DNA of 64,000 bases, taken from positions 3,139,501-3,203,500 of the forward strand of contig JAYJMM010000099.1 of NCBI GenBank assembly GCA_037349105.1, read 5' to 3'. The translations under genes and the position numbers were made by a program. This DNA is from Limnomonas spitsbergensis (Eukaryota; Chlorophyta; Chlorophyceae; Chlamydomonadales). The notes under the pieces were generated by a model. The model ran no database searches. It worked only from the letters and a program-made list of their open reading frames with translations, and was not told the origin of the DNA. This document shows positions 54,101-57,690 of the stretch, piece after piece; the first letter of the stretch is position 1; each line of letters begins with the position of its first letter.

Positions 54101-57100
54101 GGTTTTAGGGTTTAGGTTTAAAGGGGGATAGCCACCATCGCCCCATGCTGTGGATGTCTAGGGACACAAGGCCTGGTCAGGTGGGGGGAGTGCTTTGGGG
54201 TTTAGGGTTTAGGGTCGAGGAGGTGAGGCTTTTAGGGTTCAGGTTGAAGGGGGGATAGCCACCATCGCCCCATGCAGTGGATGTCTAGCGACACGAGGCC
54301 TGGTCAGGTGGGGGAGTGCGTTAGGGTTTGGGATTTAAGGGTTGGGGGGTAAAGGGGAGATAGCCTCCATTGCCCCATGTAGTCGATGTCTAGCGACCAA
54401 GGCCTGGCCTGGTAGTGGGAGTGGGAGTGCTTGGGGGCTAAGGGTTCTAGGGTTCAGGGTTTTAGGGGAGATAGCCTCCATCGCCCATATAGTTGATGTC
54501 TAGCAACACGAGACCTGGTCACGTGGGGGGAGTGTTTTGGGAAGGTGGGGGGGTCTGTTAGGTCCATCCTGAACCCTTATTCCACACTTCACCTTAACCC
54601 TGCCCTTCCCTGGAAACCAGACCCTTTACACTAAACTGCACGCTTCACACTATTCTGCACCCCTCATTTCAAACCGCATGATGAAGCTGTGATCTTCAAG
54701 CAACACGTGGCCGCAAGAAAATCTGGACCCTATTTTACCACCGTACCGTCCTCTTTGACTGTACCGTGTTGGCATCCGTACCGTATCGTGTCACCGCACC
54801 GTATTTTCGTACTGGGTAACCCTGACCGCAACATATGGGTGAAGGCAGTGCTGCAGGCACCCCAACCCACCTCAATGTCGAGGAGTAATGTGTGACTCCA
54901 GAGTGTACCTGGCCCACACTTCGGCGGTGTTTGCAGAGTGGCTTGAAACGTCAGCACATTCTCCGTGGCTGGTCTTGAGTGACCACCCACCTCAAAGCTG
55001 TGGAGTAATGTGTGACTCCAGAGTGTGACCGGCCCACACTATGACGTCCACAGGGTGACCTCGACGCCAGCGCCAAGTTCGTGGCTGATTTCGAAGACCT
55101 GTTCCACGGCCAGGTCCACATTGTGATCTACGGCCACCAGCACGCATACGGTGAGAGGTGTCCGCTCCTGTCAGTGTGCGCCTCAGCTACACTCAGCACA
55201 CATTTCAGCTACACTCAGGACACATTTCAGCTACACCCAGGACACCTTTCAGCTACACTCGAGATGTATGTCATCTGCGTCAGGTCCTTCTGCACTGGGG
55301 GCCACGTGCAGCATTTCCTGCTGCTTTTGCCACTGGCCGGAGGCCGGCCAAGGATTGGTGGACCCCAATGGGGCTAGGGGATAGCCAGTGTGGCCTCCAC
55401 TGGCCTTATTACCCCCGAATGGTGAGGCTGGCCTCACCCGGCGTCAGCCCGGGGTGGAGTTGTTCCCTTCACCTGCATGCCAAGCTACGTACCTATTTGG
55501 TGGACCCCCATGGGGCCAGAGGATGACCAGTGTGCACGCCAAGCTTCGTATACTTGCCAGCCATGCATGCCCTGGCACGCACGACGTACATATGCGCCAT
55601 GCCATGCAAGCCCCGGCTCTAATACCCAGCCGCTCTACCATTTGTTGCTTGCTTGCATGCCGCTAGGACGCGCATCTTTGTATTTGTCTCCATCTGAGTG
55701 CGTTGCCCTGGTTCTGACTCCTTCCCCTGGTGCTGTGTGTTACTTGCTCACAGGCCGCACCTGCATGGTCTACAACAACACCTGCACTCGCGACAGGTCC
55801 ACATCGTGAGTCAAGACATACATCAATGTTTAAATTAAGAAAATAAAAACATGAGTGTTTAAATTAATGTTCAAAATAATGTTTAAAAACAAACCCTACA
55901 AAATAAACCCTTAGCCCTAAACCCGCAACCCTAAACCCGCAACGCAGGCGCCGGTTTCACACACGCCCCCGCCCCCGCTTTGCTGCCTCATCTGAGTTGT
56001 ACCTGCCCTGATCTAGAATGATAGCTTGTCCATGTCTCCATTCCCTTAGTCTGTCAAGTTCCTTCAGGAACCTGATCATGTCCCAATACACATCCTTAAA
56101 CCCTAAGCCCTAAGCCCTAAACTCTGCCAGGTTCCTTAAGAAACCTAAGCATGCCCCAATCCACAGCCTGAACCCCTAAGCCCTAAACGCTTAGCGCTGT
56201 CTGGTTCCTTAAGAAACCTGATCTAGCTCCATTCTACATCCTGACAGGCAACACAGGCACTAGCTCCACCCCTCCCCCTCTCCCCCGATTCCATCCTTCA
56301 GCTAAATTGTAGCTGCTCCAATTTAAAACTGACTCATAAAGCATGCAGGCTTTGGTTGCACACGTCCACCCACCCACCTACCCAGCTCCGATGGTTGAGC
56401 TCGATTGTAGAACCTTTCGAAATTCCGATGTAATTAAATTATTTCAAAATTCCGATACAATGAAAACACGGGTCCATGCCCTCCCACTCTTGTTGCTTCT
56501 TAGCTTCTTCCAGAAGCCGGACGCTCCGATCTACGCCCTGACCGGCAATGCAGGCGCAGGCTTCATCCCCCCCCCCCTACCCCCCCCCTGCTCTCGTGGT
56601 GAAGATAAATTGTAGCTTCCCGCTTTTCAGCATGCCCTCCCACTCTTGTTGTCTCTTAGATTCTTCCAGAAGCCGGACGCTCCGATCTACGTCCTGACCG
56701 GCAATGCAGGCGCAGGCTTCACGCATGCCTTCCCGGTGACGGTCCCGGACTGGATTGCATACGCCTGGCAGGACGTCAACGGATACGTCCGCTTCATTGT
56801 GGACAAGAAGGTCATGACCATGCAGGTGGGTCACCTGGCAGGCAGTTTTTCAGTTGGGTCCAGGTACTTTTCAGCTACATTTCAGCTCCACTCTATGGGA
56901 ATTTTCAATTAAATCTGGGAGTGTTGACTTCGTTGTGGACAAGAAGGTCATGACCATGCAGGTGGGTCACCTGGCAGGCAGTTTTTCAGTTGGGTCCAGG
57001 TACTTTTCAGCTACATTTCAGCTCCACTCTATGGGAATTTTCAATTAAATCTGGGAGTGTTGACTTCATTGTGGACAAGAAGGTCATGACCATGCAGGTG

Positions 57101-57690
57101 GGTCACCTGGCAGGCAGTTTTTCAGTTGGGTCCAGGTACTTTTCAGCTACATTTCAGCTCCACTCTATGGGAATTTTCAATTAAATCTGGGAGTGTTGAC
57201 TTCATTGTGGACAAGTAGGTCATGACCATGCAGGTGGGTCACCTGGCAGGCAGTTTTTCAGTTGGGTCCAGGTACTTTTCAGCTACATTTCAGCTTCACT
57301 ACACGGGAATTTTCAATTAAATTCTGGATGTGTTGGCTTCCTCGGGGACAAGAAGGTCGTGAACATGCGTGTAGGTAACCTGGCAGGCCGTGTGTCCAGT
57401 TGGTGCCAGACCACCTTCAGCAGGCTGCAGGGGCACCCTGCTGCCTCTTGGCCGGAGGCTGTGAAGTTTAGCTGAATCTCGCTACACTGACAGTTGTGTA
57501 TCATCTGCATCATCTGGCACTTTTATTGTGCATCAAACGGGATGCCACGCTGGACTATGTGTGAACTTAATACCCACCTTCGCATGCGCAGGCCATTGCC
57601 ACGGACCCACTGAATTGGAGCCAGGGGACCAAGAGCTTCTCGTTCGGCGCCGGCGCGGTCTTCGACTCGATCACTCTGTCTCTGAACTGA
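33096..57690 (+). CDS. Purple acid phosphatase, PAP27-like, secreted (20 exons, complete)
   Basis: The exons join in phase to 1,989 bases, or 662 residues plus stop. Residues 1-19 form a signal peptide (MALAMRAALILLLAASTSA). Residues about 60-275 form the N-terminal beta domains of plant high-molecular-weight PAPs (MMCGGPAL...HPGWTHTAKL). The dimetal phosphatase core follows with all five motifs: NDIG (288-291; family GDxG), GDLSY (379-383), GNHE (412-415), VSLH (508-511) and GHQH (552-555). DSGGECG and GNHERDW match PAP27-type proteins. Seven ligands (D289, D380, Y383, N413, H511, H553, H555) are present. A Cys-rich insertion (six Cys, residues 302-335) lies between motifs 1 and 2. Several N-glycosylation sequons (NTS, NVS, NYT, NNS, NNT, NWS) fit export. 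The protein would hydrolyse phosphomonoesters or anhydrides outside the cell or in the vacuole, which would fit phosphate scavenging. Confidence 0.95.
33185..33945. other. PAP intron 1
   Basis: Begins with the strong donor GTAAGT, is moderately AT-rich in the middle and C-rich near the acceptor CACCTCAG. I saw no clear echo of exon 2 here, unlike most other introns. Confidence 0.6.
33946..34132 (+). CDS. PAP exon 2
   Basis: Acceptor CACCTCAG, one base plus 62 codons, donor GTGAGT. Contains ITVSSYIFDTNPSTYTVSWS and SQPHASDV, the first beta domain of PAP27-type proteins. Confidence 0.93.
34205..34420 (+). repeat. Donor echoes of PAP exon 2
   Basis: CCCATGCCACCGATTTGGTGAGTA (about 34211) and CCCATGCCTCCGATCTGGTGAGCA (about 34381) duplicate the exon tail plus donor. 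The surrounding TATGAKKCACCAGCTAGCG block is duplicated with them, giving a ~170-bp unit. Confidence 0.93.
34425..34520 (-). mobile_element. SINE-like dispersed element, copy 1
   Basis: AAAGAAAGAAAG, then CTACGCCCCGTGGGAGGTGT, GAGAGTTAAGGAAACAGCGC and GGCCGAAGCCACATCCGCGC. The same block appears in the opposite orientation at 39186-39275 ending in a TTTTACTTCATT tail. Relatives occur at about 34915-35010, 35020-35115 and 35930-35990. A unit with an A/T-rich simple-repeat tail and dispersed copies in both orientations resembles a SINE. I do not see a convincing RNA polymerase III promoter. Confidence 0.6.
34635..34745. mobile_element. Second dispersed short element, copy 1
   Basis: AAATAAATAAAG...CCTGAGGCGTGGATTAAGGA, AGCCACCCGTTCGGCCGTAG and CACTAGGTGGGCT are repeated at 52395-52470 (CCTGAGGCGGTGATAAAGGA, AGCCACCCGGTCAGCCGTAG). 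In both copies the A/T-rich tail is at the low-coordinate side. Confidence 0.65.
34910..35115 (+). mobile_element. SINE-like element, tandem pair (copies 2 and 3)
   Basis: Two ~100-bp units, GTAACGGCGCGGACGCGGCC...CCACGTCCCTGCGGGACGTG...TTTCTTTCTTTG and TAACGGCGTGGACGAGGCCT...CACGTCCCTGCGGGGCGTGG...TTTCTTTCC, stand head to tail. CCACGTCCCTGCGGGACGTGG is nearly palindromic. Confidence 0.65.
35576..35682 (+). CDS. PAP exon 3
   Basis: Acceptor TTCGCATCAG, 35 codons plus two bases (IGLWSPGELASNEAAPVMWY then SANTSKYLTDGSGSA), donor GTGAGA. IGLWSP matches the IGVFSP element of plant PAPs. An ATTT microsatellite (35520-35553) lies just upstream, and a short donor echo GGCTCCGGCTCAGCCAAGTG lies at about 35773. 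Confidence 0.93.
35925..35995 (-). mobile_element. SINE-like element, copy 4 (short)
   Basis: CCCCTAGGGGCGTGAAGGTT, GACGGAACAGTGCAGCTTGG and GGGCGTGGCCACATCCGC parallel the block at 34447-34500, with lower identity. Confidence 0.5.
36113..36210. repeat. 19-bp tandem repeat (5 copies)
   Basis: GCGCATAAGTGCATGCTCT repeats exactly five times. It is followed at 36360-36530 by two ~115-bp related blocks (CTGCATGCATGCACACATGC...TGGCAGACC). Both lie in PAP intron 3. The minus-strand open frame across them is an artefact. Confidence 0.94.
36940..36970 (+). CDS. PAP exon 4 (31 bp)
   Basis: Acceptor TTGCTTGCAG, one base plus 10 codons (FTTYNLRHNY), donor GTGAGT. A very small exon supported by phase and by the family pattern before the RLV segment. 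Donor-like echoes (AACAACTCCGTGAGCGGC at about 37018, AAAACTTCGTGAGTGTC at about 37130) follow. Confidence 0.85.
37258..38443 (+). repeat. PAP intron 4 acceptor echoes of exon 5 and telomere heptamers
   Basis: Decayed copies of CAG/ATCTTCCGCCTGGTGTCGG occur at about 37452 (CAGATGTTGGCAATGTGTGT), 37815 (CAGATCTTCCGCCTGGTGTC), 38031 (CAGAACTTCCGCCTGGTGTC) and 38310 (CAGATCTTCGGCCTGGTGCC). The later three each extend ~70 bases and share GCAGCAATTGATTCCTCTCC. A clean CCCTAAA array sits at 37563-37603 and CCACCTCCCA repeats at 37700-37755. Confidence 0.92.
37563..37603. repeat. Interstitial telomere repeat (CCCTAAA, about 6 perfect copies)
   Basis: Six consecutive perfect heptamers CCCTAAA, the reverse complement of the plant and algal telomere unit TTTAGGG. 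Cleanest example of the heptamer-like sequence found in many introns here. Confidence 0.97.
38444..38584 (+). CDS. PAP exon 5
   Basis: Acceptor ACCCCGAAG, 47 codons (IFRLVSGNVVFPNPTVTAES ... NMPSQVHLSYEEDTIIVQF), donor GTGAGT. Corresponds to the FALFSGG...P.QVHLS.....I.V.W stretch of PAPs. Phase 0. Confidence 0.95.
38622..38770 (+). repeat. Donor echoes of PAP exon 5
   Basis: ATGCCCAGCCAAGTGCACCT...CGAGGAGGACAAGATCATTG then TCCAGTTTGTAAGTGG (38628-38690) is a near-perfect copy of the exon tail plus donor. A decayed one starts at about 38738 (ATGCCAAGCTATCTTCACCT). Confidence 0.95.
38905..39000. repeat. Dispersed repeat (TAGCACGATACGGC)
   Basis: GCATGGTAGCACGATACGGC...CAATACGGCACACG...GATTGTGCTACCA resembles GTGCAGCACGATACGGCATA...GTAGCACAATACAGCAC...GATTGAGCCACCA at 60790-60895. 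Function unknown. Confidence 0.6.
39186..39275 (+). mobile_element. SINE-like element, copy 5 (opposite orientation)
   Basis: GGCGCGGATGTGGCTTCGGC, GCTGCGCTGTTTCCTTAACT and CTCACGCCCCCCACAGGGTAG form the reverse complement of copy 1 (34425-34520), followed by TTTTACTTCATTCTGG instead of TTTC repeats. Confidence 0.65.
39380..39635 (+). repeat. PAP intron 5: TGTAGCTGAA decamers and acceptor echo of exon 6
   Basis: GTAGCTGAAGTG-type decamers (reverse complement of TTCAGCTACA) occur at 39383-39440 and 39540-39605. Between them lies CATTCAGGTCACCAATGTCA...AGCCTGGAGTCCAGCAAGCA (39463-39530), an echo of exon 6. Confidence 0.93.
39636..39760 (+). CDS. PAP exon 6
   Basis: Acceptor ACATTCAG, 41 codons plus two bases (VTNVSQSIPVHYGIESGKYT then ...STYTKDMMCGGPAL), donor GTACGG. 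MMCGGPAL matches the DMCGAPA signature. A donor echo AACATGATGTGCGGCGGGCC lies at 39808. Confidence 0.95.
39945..40005 (+). repeat. Acceptor echo of PAP exon 7
   Basis: CAGCACCGCCTTCACCCACC...TGGACACACACCGCCAAGCT copies the start of exon 7 (CAGCACTGCCTTCACACACC...) and then diverges. Confidence 0.93.
40062..40158 (+). CDS. PAP exon 7
   Basis: Acceptor CTTAACAG, one base plus 32 codons (TAFTHPGWTHTAKLSTKDFN then AGNKVYYQVGNN), donor GTAAGG. The HTAKL...YYQVG pattern is the HTAVM..L.PGT.YYYQVG element of PAPs. Confidence 0.96.
40159..40640. repeat. PAP intron 7: G-rich heptamers, donor echoes and 45-bp repeats
   Basis: The intron begins TTTAGGGTTAAGGATTTAGG. Donor echoes of exon 7 sit at about 40243 (GGCGCCGGCAGCAAGGTTTT...GTTGGCAAGAACGTG) and 40318. 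A ~55-bp unit (CTACAAAGTGGGATGCCGGA then CGCCCAACCCTAAAACCTAA) repeats four times at 40430-40640. Confidence 0.85.
40641..41306. other. PAP intron 7, 3' part
   Basis: Contains direct repeats GTGGCCCACGAGGGCCAAAC / GTGGCCCATGAGGGCCAAAC (about 40820, 40909) and TTCCACACCACTG... (about 40844, 41015), then a C-rich tract (41200-41290) before the acceptor CATACAG. No exon seen. Confidence 0.6.
41307..41351 (+). CDS. PAP exon 8 (45 bp)
   Basis: Acceptor CATACAG, 15 codons (FTGFTREFSFNAPPK), donor GTAGGT. Matches the ...W.....F...APP. strand that ends the PAP N-terminal domain. Phase 0. Confidence 0.92.
41501..41600. repeat. 13-bp tandem repeat GTAGGTGTAGGCA
   Basis: About eight copies starting just after the exon 8 donor, which itself reads GTAGGTTG. 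It may have grown from donor-proximal sequence. The Tyr/Leu/Pro/Thr minus-strand open frame is an artefact. Confidence 0.95.
41740..41840. repeat. CAACANCAGCAG-type trinucleotide-rich repeat
   Basis: CAACACCAGCAGTG / CAACAACAGCAGCA variants repeat about seven times in PAP intron 8. Confidence 0.9.
42042..42600 (+). repeat. Acceptor echoes of PAP exon 9
   Basis: GATCCAGGTGGGAAAGAAGT (42040), GATCCAGGTGGGGAAAAATG (42193), GATCCAGGTGGGCAAGAAGT (42361) and GATCTAGGTGGGCAAGAAGT (42545) copy the exon 9 junction GATCTAG/GTGGGCAAGAAG (42931). The 42193 and 42361 copies continue through TTCAACGACATTGG-like sequence into ATCTCTGAGACGTTGAA, reaching ~75 bases of exon. Confidence 0.94.
42605..42830. repeat. 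46-bp tandem repeat containing CCCTAAA
   Basis: AAAGCATACACATAAAACCC then TGAACCTTAAACCCTAAACC repeats about five times. Confidence 0.95.
42938..43124 (+). CDS. PAP exon 9 (metal motif 1 and Cys-rich insertion)
   Basis: Acceptor TGATCTAG, 62 codons plus one base, donor GTGAGT. MKFLVFNDIGSISETL carries metal motif 1 with Asn in place of the usual first Gly. It is followed by a segment with six Cys (CIC...C...CC...C) and two sequons (NYT, NNS). Plant relatives lack such a Cys-rich segment here, as far as I recall. Confidence 0.93.
43184..43605 (+). repeat. Donor echoes of PAP exon 9 (first two)
   Basis: TGTCTGCAAGAACAACAGCG...CCACGACCTGCTGCGCAGGC then TACTGCCCAGGTGAGG (43190-43250) and TTTGTGCAAGAAAAAAACGG...TTGCTGTTGCACAAGTGAGG (43550-43605) copy the Cys-rich exon tail and donor. 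The second leads directly into the 20-bp satellite. Confidence 0.95.
43605..46025. repeat. 20-bp satellite, about 120 copies
   Basis: CCTTTCCCTGGGGTCCGTAC repeats in strict 20-bp register for 2.4 kb. Recurrent variants are CCTTTCCCAGGAGTCCGTAC and GTGCC, GTTCC or CTGTACC endings. Variant patterns recur in blocks (for example 43850-44260 resembles 45430-45860), indicating higher-order duplication. The start, GTGAGGCCCTTTACCTGGGG, suggests growth from the donor-proximal intron. Several frames stay open because 60 bp is a multiple of three. They are not genes. Confidence 0.98.
46070..46565 (+). repeat. Donor echoes of PAP exon 9 beyond the satellite
   Basis: CACGTGCCAGCACAACACCG...GACCTGCTGTGCATTTTTCT (about 46078), CACGTGCAAGAACAAGACGA...ACGACTTGCTCTGC (about 46310) and GATGCATCCACGACTTCACG (about 46530) are further decayed copies of the Cys-rich exon tail. 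Echoes thus flank the satellite on both sides. Confidence 0.88.
46935..47005 (+). CDS. PAP exon 10
   Basis: Acceptor TACCGCAG, two bases plus 23 codons (PPGTPEGQDWYLTMFQYTPN then SVK), donor GTAGGA. The phase fits exon 9. GTAGCTGAA-type decamers (46775-46910) precede the acceptor. Confidence 0.9.
47035..47500 (+). repeat. Five to six donor echoes of PAP exon 10
   Basis: Copies of GACTGGTACCTGACCATGTT then CCAG.ACACCCCCAACTCT...AAGGTAGGA occur near 47043, 47113, 47198, 47286, 47357 and 47440, about 85 bp apart. They drift further from the exon with distance. Confidence 0.95.
47674..47749 (+). CDS. PAP exon 11 (metal motif 2, GC donor)
   Basis: Acceptor TATCCTCCAG, 25 codons plus one base (LVPVLVKEEADASMAILNGD then LSYAQ), followed by GCAAGT. 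GDLSY holds two metal ligands. Phase and family (YA.GY) require the junction at CAAG/GCAAGT, so this is a GC-AG intron. Confidence 0.93.
47812..48235 (+). repeat. Four donor echoes of PAP exon 11, mostly keeping the GC donor
   Basis: GGCGACCTCAGCTATGCGCAAGGCAAGTATAG (about 47827), GGCGACTTCAGCTATGCGCAGGGCAAG (about 47976), GGCGGCCTCAGCTATGCGCAAGTATAG (about 48097) and GGTTTCAGCTTTGTGCAAGGCAAG (about 48197). Three of four retain AAGGCAAG or GGGCAAG. One has lost GGC. Confidence 0.94.
48515..48792 (+). repeat. Three acceptor echoes of PAP exon 12 in 90-bp units
   Basis: CTTCAGGATACATCCTGAAC (48519), CCTCAGGACACACCCTGAAC (48606) and CTTAGGATACACCCTGAACC (48696) precede the real CCTCAG/GATATACGG at 48788. 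Each unit holds the C-rich tract, acceptor and first exon bases. Confidence 0.92.
48793..48827 (+). CDS. PAP exon 12 (35 bp)
   Basis: Acceptor CCCCTCAG, two bases plus 11 codons (YTDNWDIFGNQ), donor GTAAAA. Corresponds to the GY...WD.F..Q segment between metal motifs 2 and 3 in PAPs. Confidence 0.92.
48843..50945. repeat. 21-bp minisatellite, about 100 copies
   Basis: GGTGACAGGCAGGCCCTTAAG (21 bp) fills 2.1 kb of PAP intron 12 with frequent point variants and block-level higher-order repeats (for example 50010-50290, 50305-50490 and 50535-50780 are near-duplicate blocks). The unit length keeps frames open on both strands. These long frames are not genes. Confidence 0.98.
51025..51090. repeat. 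Short GCAAGTGTGGWTGCAAG repeat
   Basis: GCGCAAGTGTGGTTGCAAGC and GGTCGCAAGTGTGGATGCAA form five 12-bp units after the minisatellite. Confidence 0.85.
51110..51345. other. Middle of PAP intron 12
   Basis: Unique, moderately GC-rich, with a few GTAGCTGAA decamers (51244-51340). No exon seen. The segment CAGAGGCTGGAGTGTAGCTA resembles a piece near 57450 (GGAGGCTGTGAAGTTTAGCT), perhaps a dispersed repeat. Confidence 0.5.
51385..51817 (+). repeat. About five acceptor echoes of PAP exon 13
   Basis: AATGGAGCCTGCGTTGAGCGCC (51452), GACGGGACCTGCTTTCAGCG (51521), AATGGAGCCTGATTTGACGC (51592), and CAGATGCAGCCTGCGTTCAG (51686) precede the real CAG/ATGGAGCCTGCGTTCAG (51815). A weak copy lies near 51390. 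Units of 70-130 bp share the CCTTCAACCCTG tract. Confidence 0.94.
51818..51913 (+). CDS. PAP exon 13 (metal motif 3, GNHE)
   Basis: Acceptor CCCTGTCAG, 32 codons (MEPAFSAWPLMTGLGNHERD then WPGSGDAFEGLA), donor GTGAGT. GNHERDWP is the PAP27-type motif 3. Phase 0. Confidence 0.97.
51995..52235 (+). repeat. Donor echoes of PAP exon 13
   Basis: GGGAGAGACTGGCCTGGCAC then CGGCGACGCATTTGACAGCT...GGCTGTGAGTTG (51999-52050) is a near-complete tail copy. AAAGGCTTGGCTGTGAGTCT (52213) is shorter. Confidence 0.95.
52395..52500. mobile_element. Second dispersed short element, copy 2
   Basis: AATAAATTAAATATACACCC then TGAGGCGGTGATAAAGGAAG, CCACCCGGTCAGCCGTAGCA. Matches 34640-34735. It is followed by CAACTGCCAACTGTCAACTG repeats. 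Confidence 0.65.
52538..52587 (+). CDS. PAP exon 14
   Basis: Acceptor TTCTCGCAG, 16 codons plus two bases (SPAYDSGGECGVAYTH), donor GTAAGT. DSGGECGV is highly diagnostic for this PAP group. A short donor echo ACACCCACAGGTAGGTGCAC lies at 52676. Confidence 0.97.
52927..53050 (+). CDS. PAP exon 15
   Basis: Acceptor GTGTCACAG, one base plus 41 codons (YHNPGPGDLLDPRMSYYEFK then MGPVSFLILDSETDTTKGSH Q), donor GTACGG. Matches W.S...G...F...DTE.D...GS.Q of PAPs. The intron before it has degenerate CACATCTGCCACAC repeats (52785-52920). Confidence 0.96.
53370..53557 (+). repeat. Two acceptor echoes of PAP exon 16 (about 88-bp units)
   Basis: CTCCTCCGCAGTGGCTGTGG then GTGGAGAAGAACCTC (53372) and CTCCTCCGCAGTGGCTGTGG then GTGGAGAAGACCCTC (53458) repeat the real junction (53548-53575) almost exactly. 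Confidence 0.97.
53558..53671 (+). CDS. PAP exon 16 (metal motif 4, VSLH)
   Basis: Acceptor CTCGGCAG, 38 codons (WLWVEKTLASVNRKKTPWVV then VSLHRPMQWMSSDTRPGQ), donor GTGGGG. The VSLHRPM sequence carries the His ligand. Phase 0. Confidence 0.97.
53747..54535 (+). repeat. Seven donor echoes of PAP exon 16 (about 127-bp units)
   Basis: CATCGCCCCATGCAGTGGAT then GTCTAGCGACACAAGGCCTG...CAGGTGGGGGGAGTGCTTTG begins at about 53753, 53880, 54010, 54136, 54263, then decayed at 54365 and 54479. Each unit holds exon tail, donor, TTTGGGGTTTAGGGTTTAGG and GTTTAAAGGGGGATAGCC. All copies share TCTAGC where the exon has TCCAGC, so they descend from one mutated founder. Confidence 0.98.
54536..55053. other. 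PAP intron 16, 3' part
   Basis: A ~115-bp direct repeat (CACCTCAATGTCGAGGAGTA / CACCTCAAAGCTGTGGAGTA, then ATGTGTGACTCCAGAGTGT, at about 54870 and 54990) precedes exon 17. No exon seen. Confidence 0.65.
55054..55150 (+). CDS. PAP exon 17 (metal motif 5, GHQH)
   Basis: Acceptor CGTCCACAG, 32 codons plus one base (GDLDASAKFVADFEDLFHGQ then VHIVIYGHQHAY), donor GTGAGA. GHQHAY supplies two His ligands. TTCAGCTACAC decamers follow (55180-55265). Confidence 0.97.
55266..55753. other. PAP intron 17
   Basis: Contains a duplicated block GGTGGACCCCAATGGGGCTA / GGTGGACCCCCATGGGGCCA then GGGATAGCCAGTGTG / AGGATGACCAGTGTG (about 55356 and 55499) and CATGCATGC-rich sequence. No exon seen. Confidence 0.6.
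55754..55805 (+). CDS. PAP exon 18
   Basis: Acceptor GCTCACAG, two bases plus 16 codons plus two bases (RTCMVYNNTCTRDRST), donor GTGAGT at 55806. RTCMVYN..C is the ERTCP.Y...C segment. An alternative donor at 55797 (GACAG/GTCCAC) is also phase-compatible and would drop three residues. Confidence 0.85.
55940..56625 (+). repeat. Acceptor echoes of PAP exon 19
   Basis: CATGCCCTCCCACTCTTGTT...CTTCTTCCAGAAGCCGGACG then CTCCGATCTACGCCCTGACC...GGCGCAGGCTTCAT (56475-56567) copies the acceptor and ~80 bases of exon 19. Shorter remnants are at about 55946 (GCAGGCGCCGGTTTCACACA) and 56238 (TCCTGACAGGCAACACAGGC). Confidence 0.93.
56660..56825 (+). CDS. PAP exon 19
   Basis: Acceptor TCTCTTAG, one base plus 55 codons (FFQKPDAPIYVLTGNAGAGF ... 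YVRFIVDKKVMTMQ), donor GTGGGT. Matches the APV.I..G..G.... C-terminal segment of PAPs. Confidence 0.95.
56800..57345 (+). repeat. 136-bp tandem donor echoes of PAP exon 19 (about 4 copies)
   Basis: GTGGACAAGAAGGTCATGAC then CATGCAGGTGGGTCACCTGG recurs every 136 bp (real at about 56801; echoes at about 56935, 57071, 57207), with a decayed fifth near 57340. Copies are almost identical and contain TTTCAGCTACATTTCAGCTC. Confidence 0.98.
57592..57690 (+). CDS. PAP exon 20 (C-terminus)
   Basis: Acceptor GCATGCGCAG, 32 codons and TGA (AIATDPLNWSQGTKSFSFGA then GAVFDSITLSLN). Completes a 1,989-base coding sequence divisible by three. Confidence 0.93.
   Translation, partial: AIATDPLNWSQGTKSFSFGAGAVFDSITLSLN

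Noticed and set aside
55590..55650. tRNA-like segment on the minus strand (ATGGTAGAGCGGCTGGGTAT)
   Set aside because: Resembles a D-arm and anticodon stem, but the anticodon loop is too long and I see no T-arm or acceptor stem.
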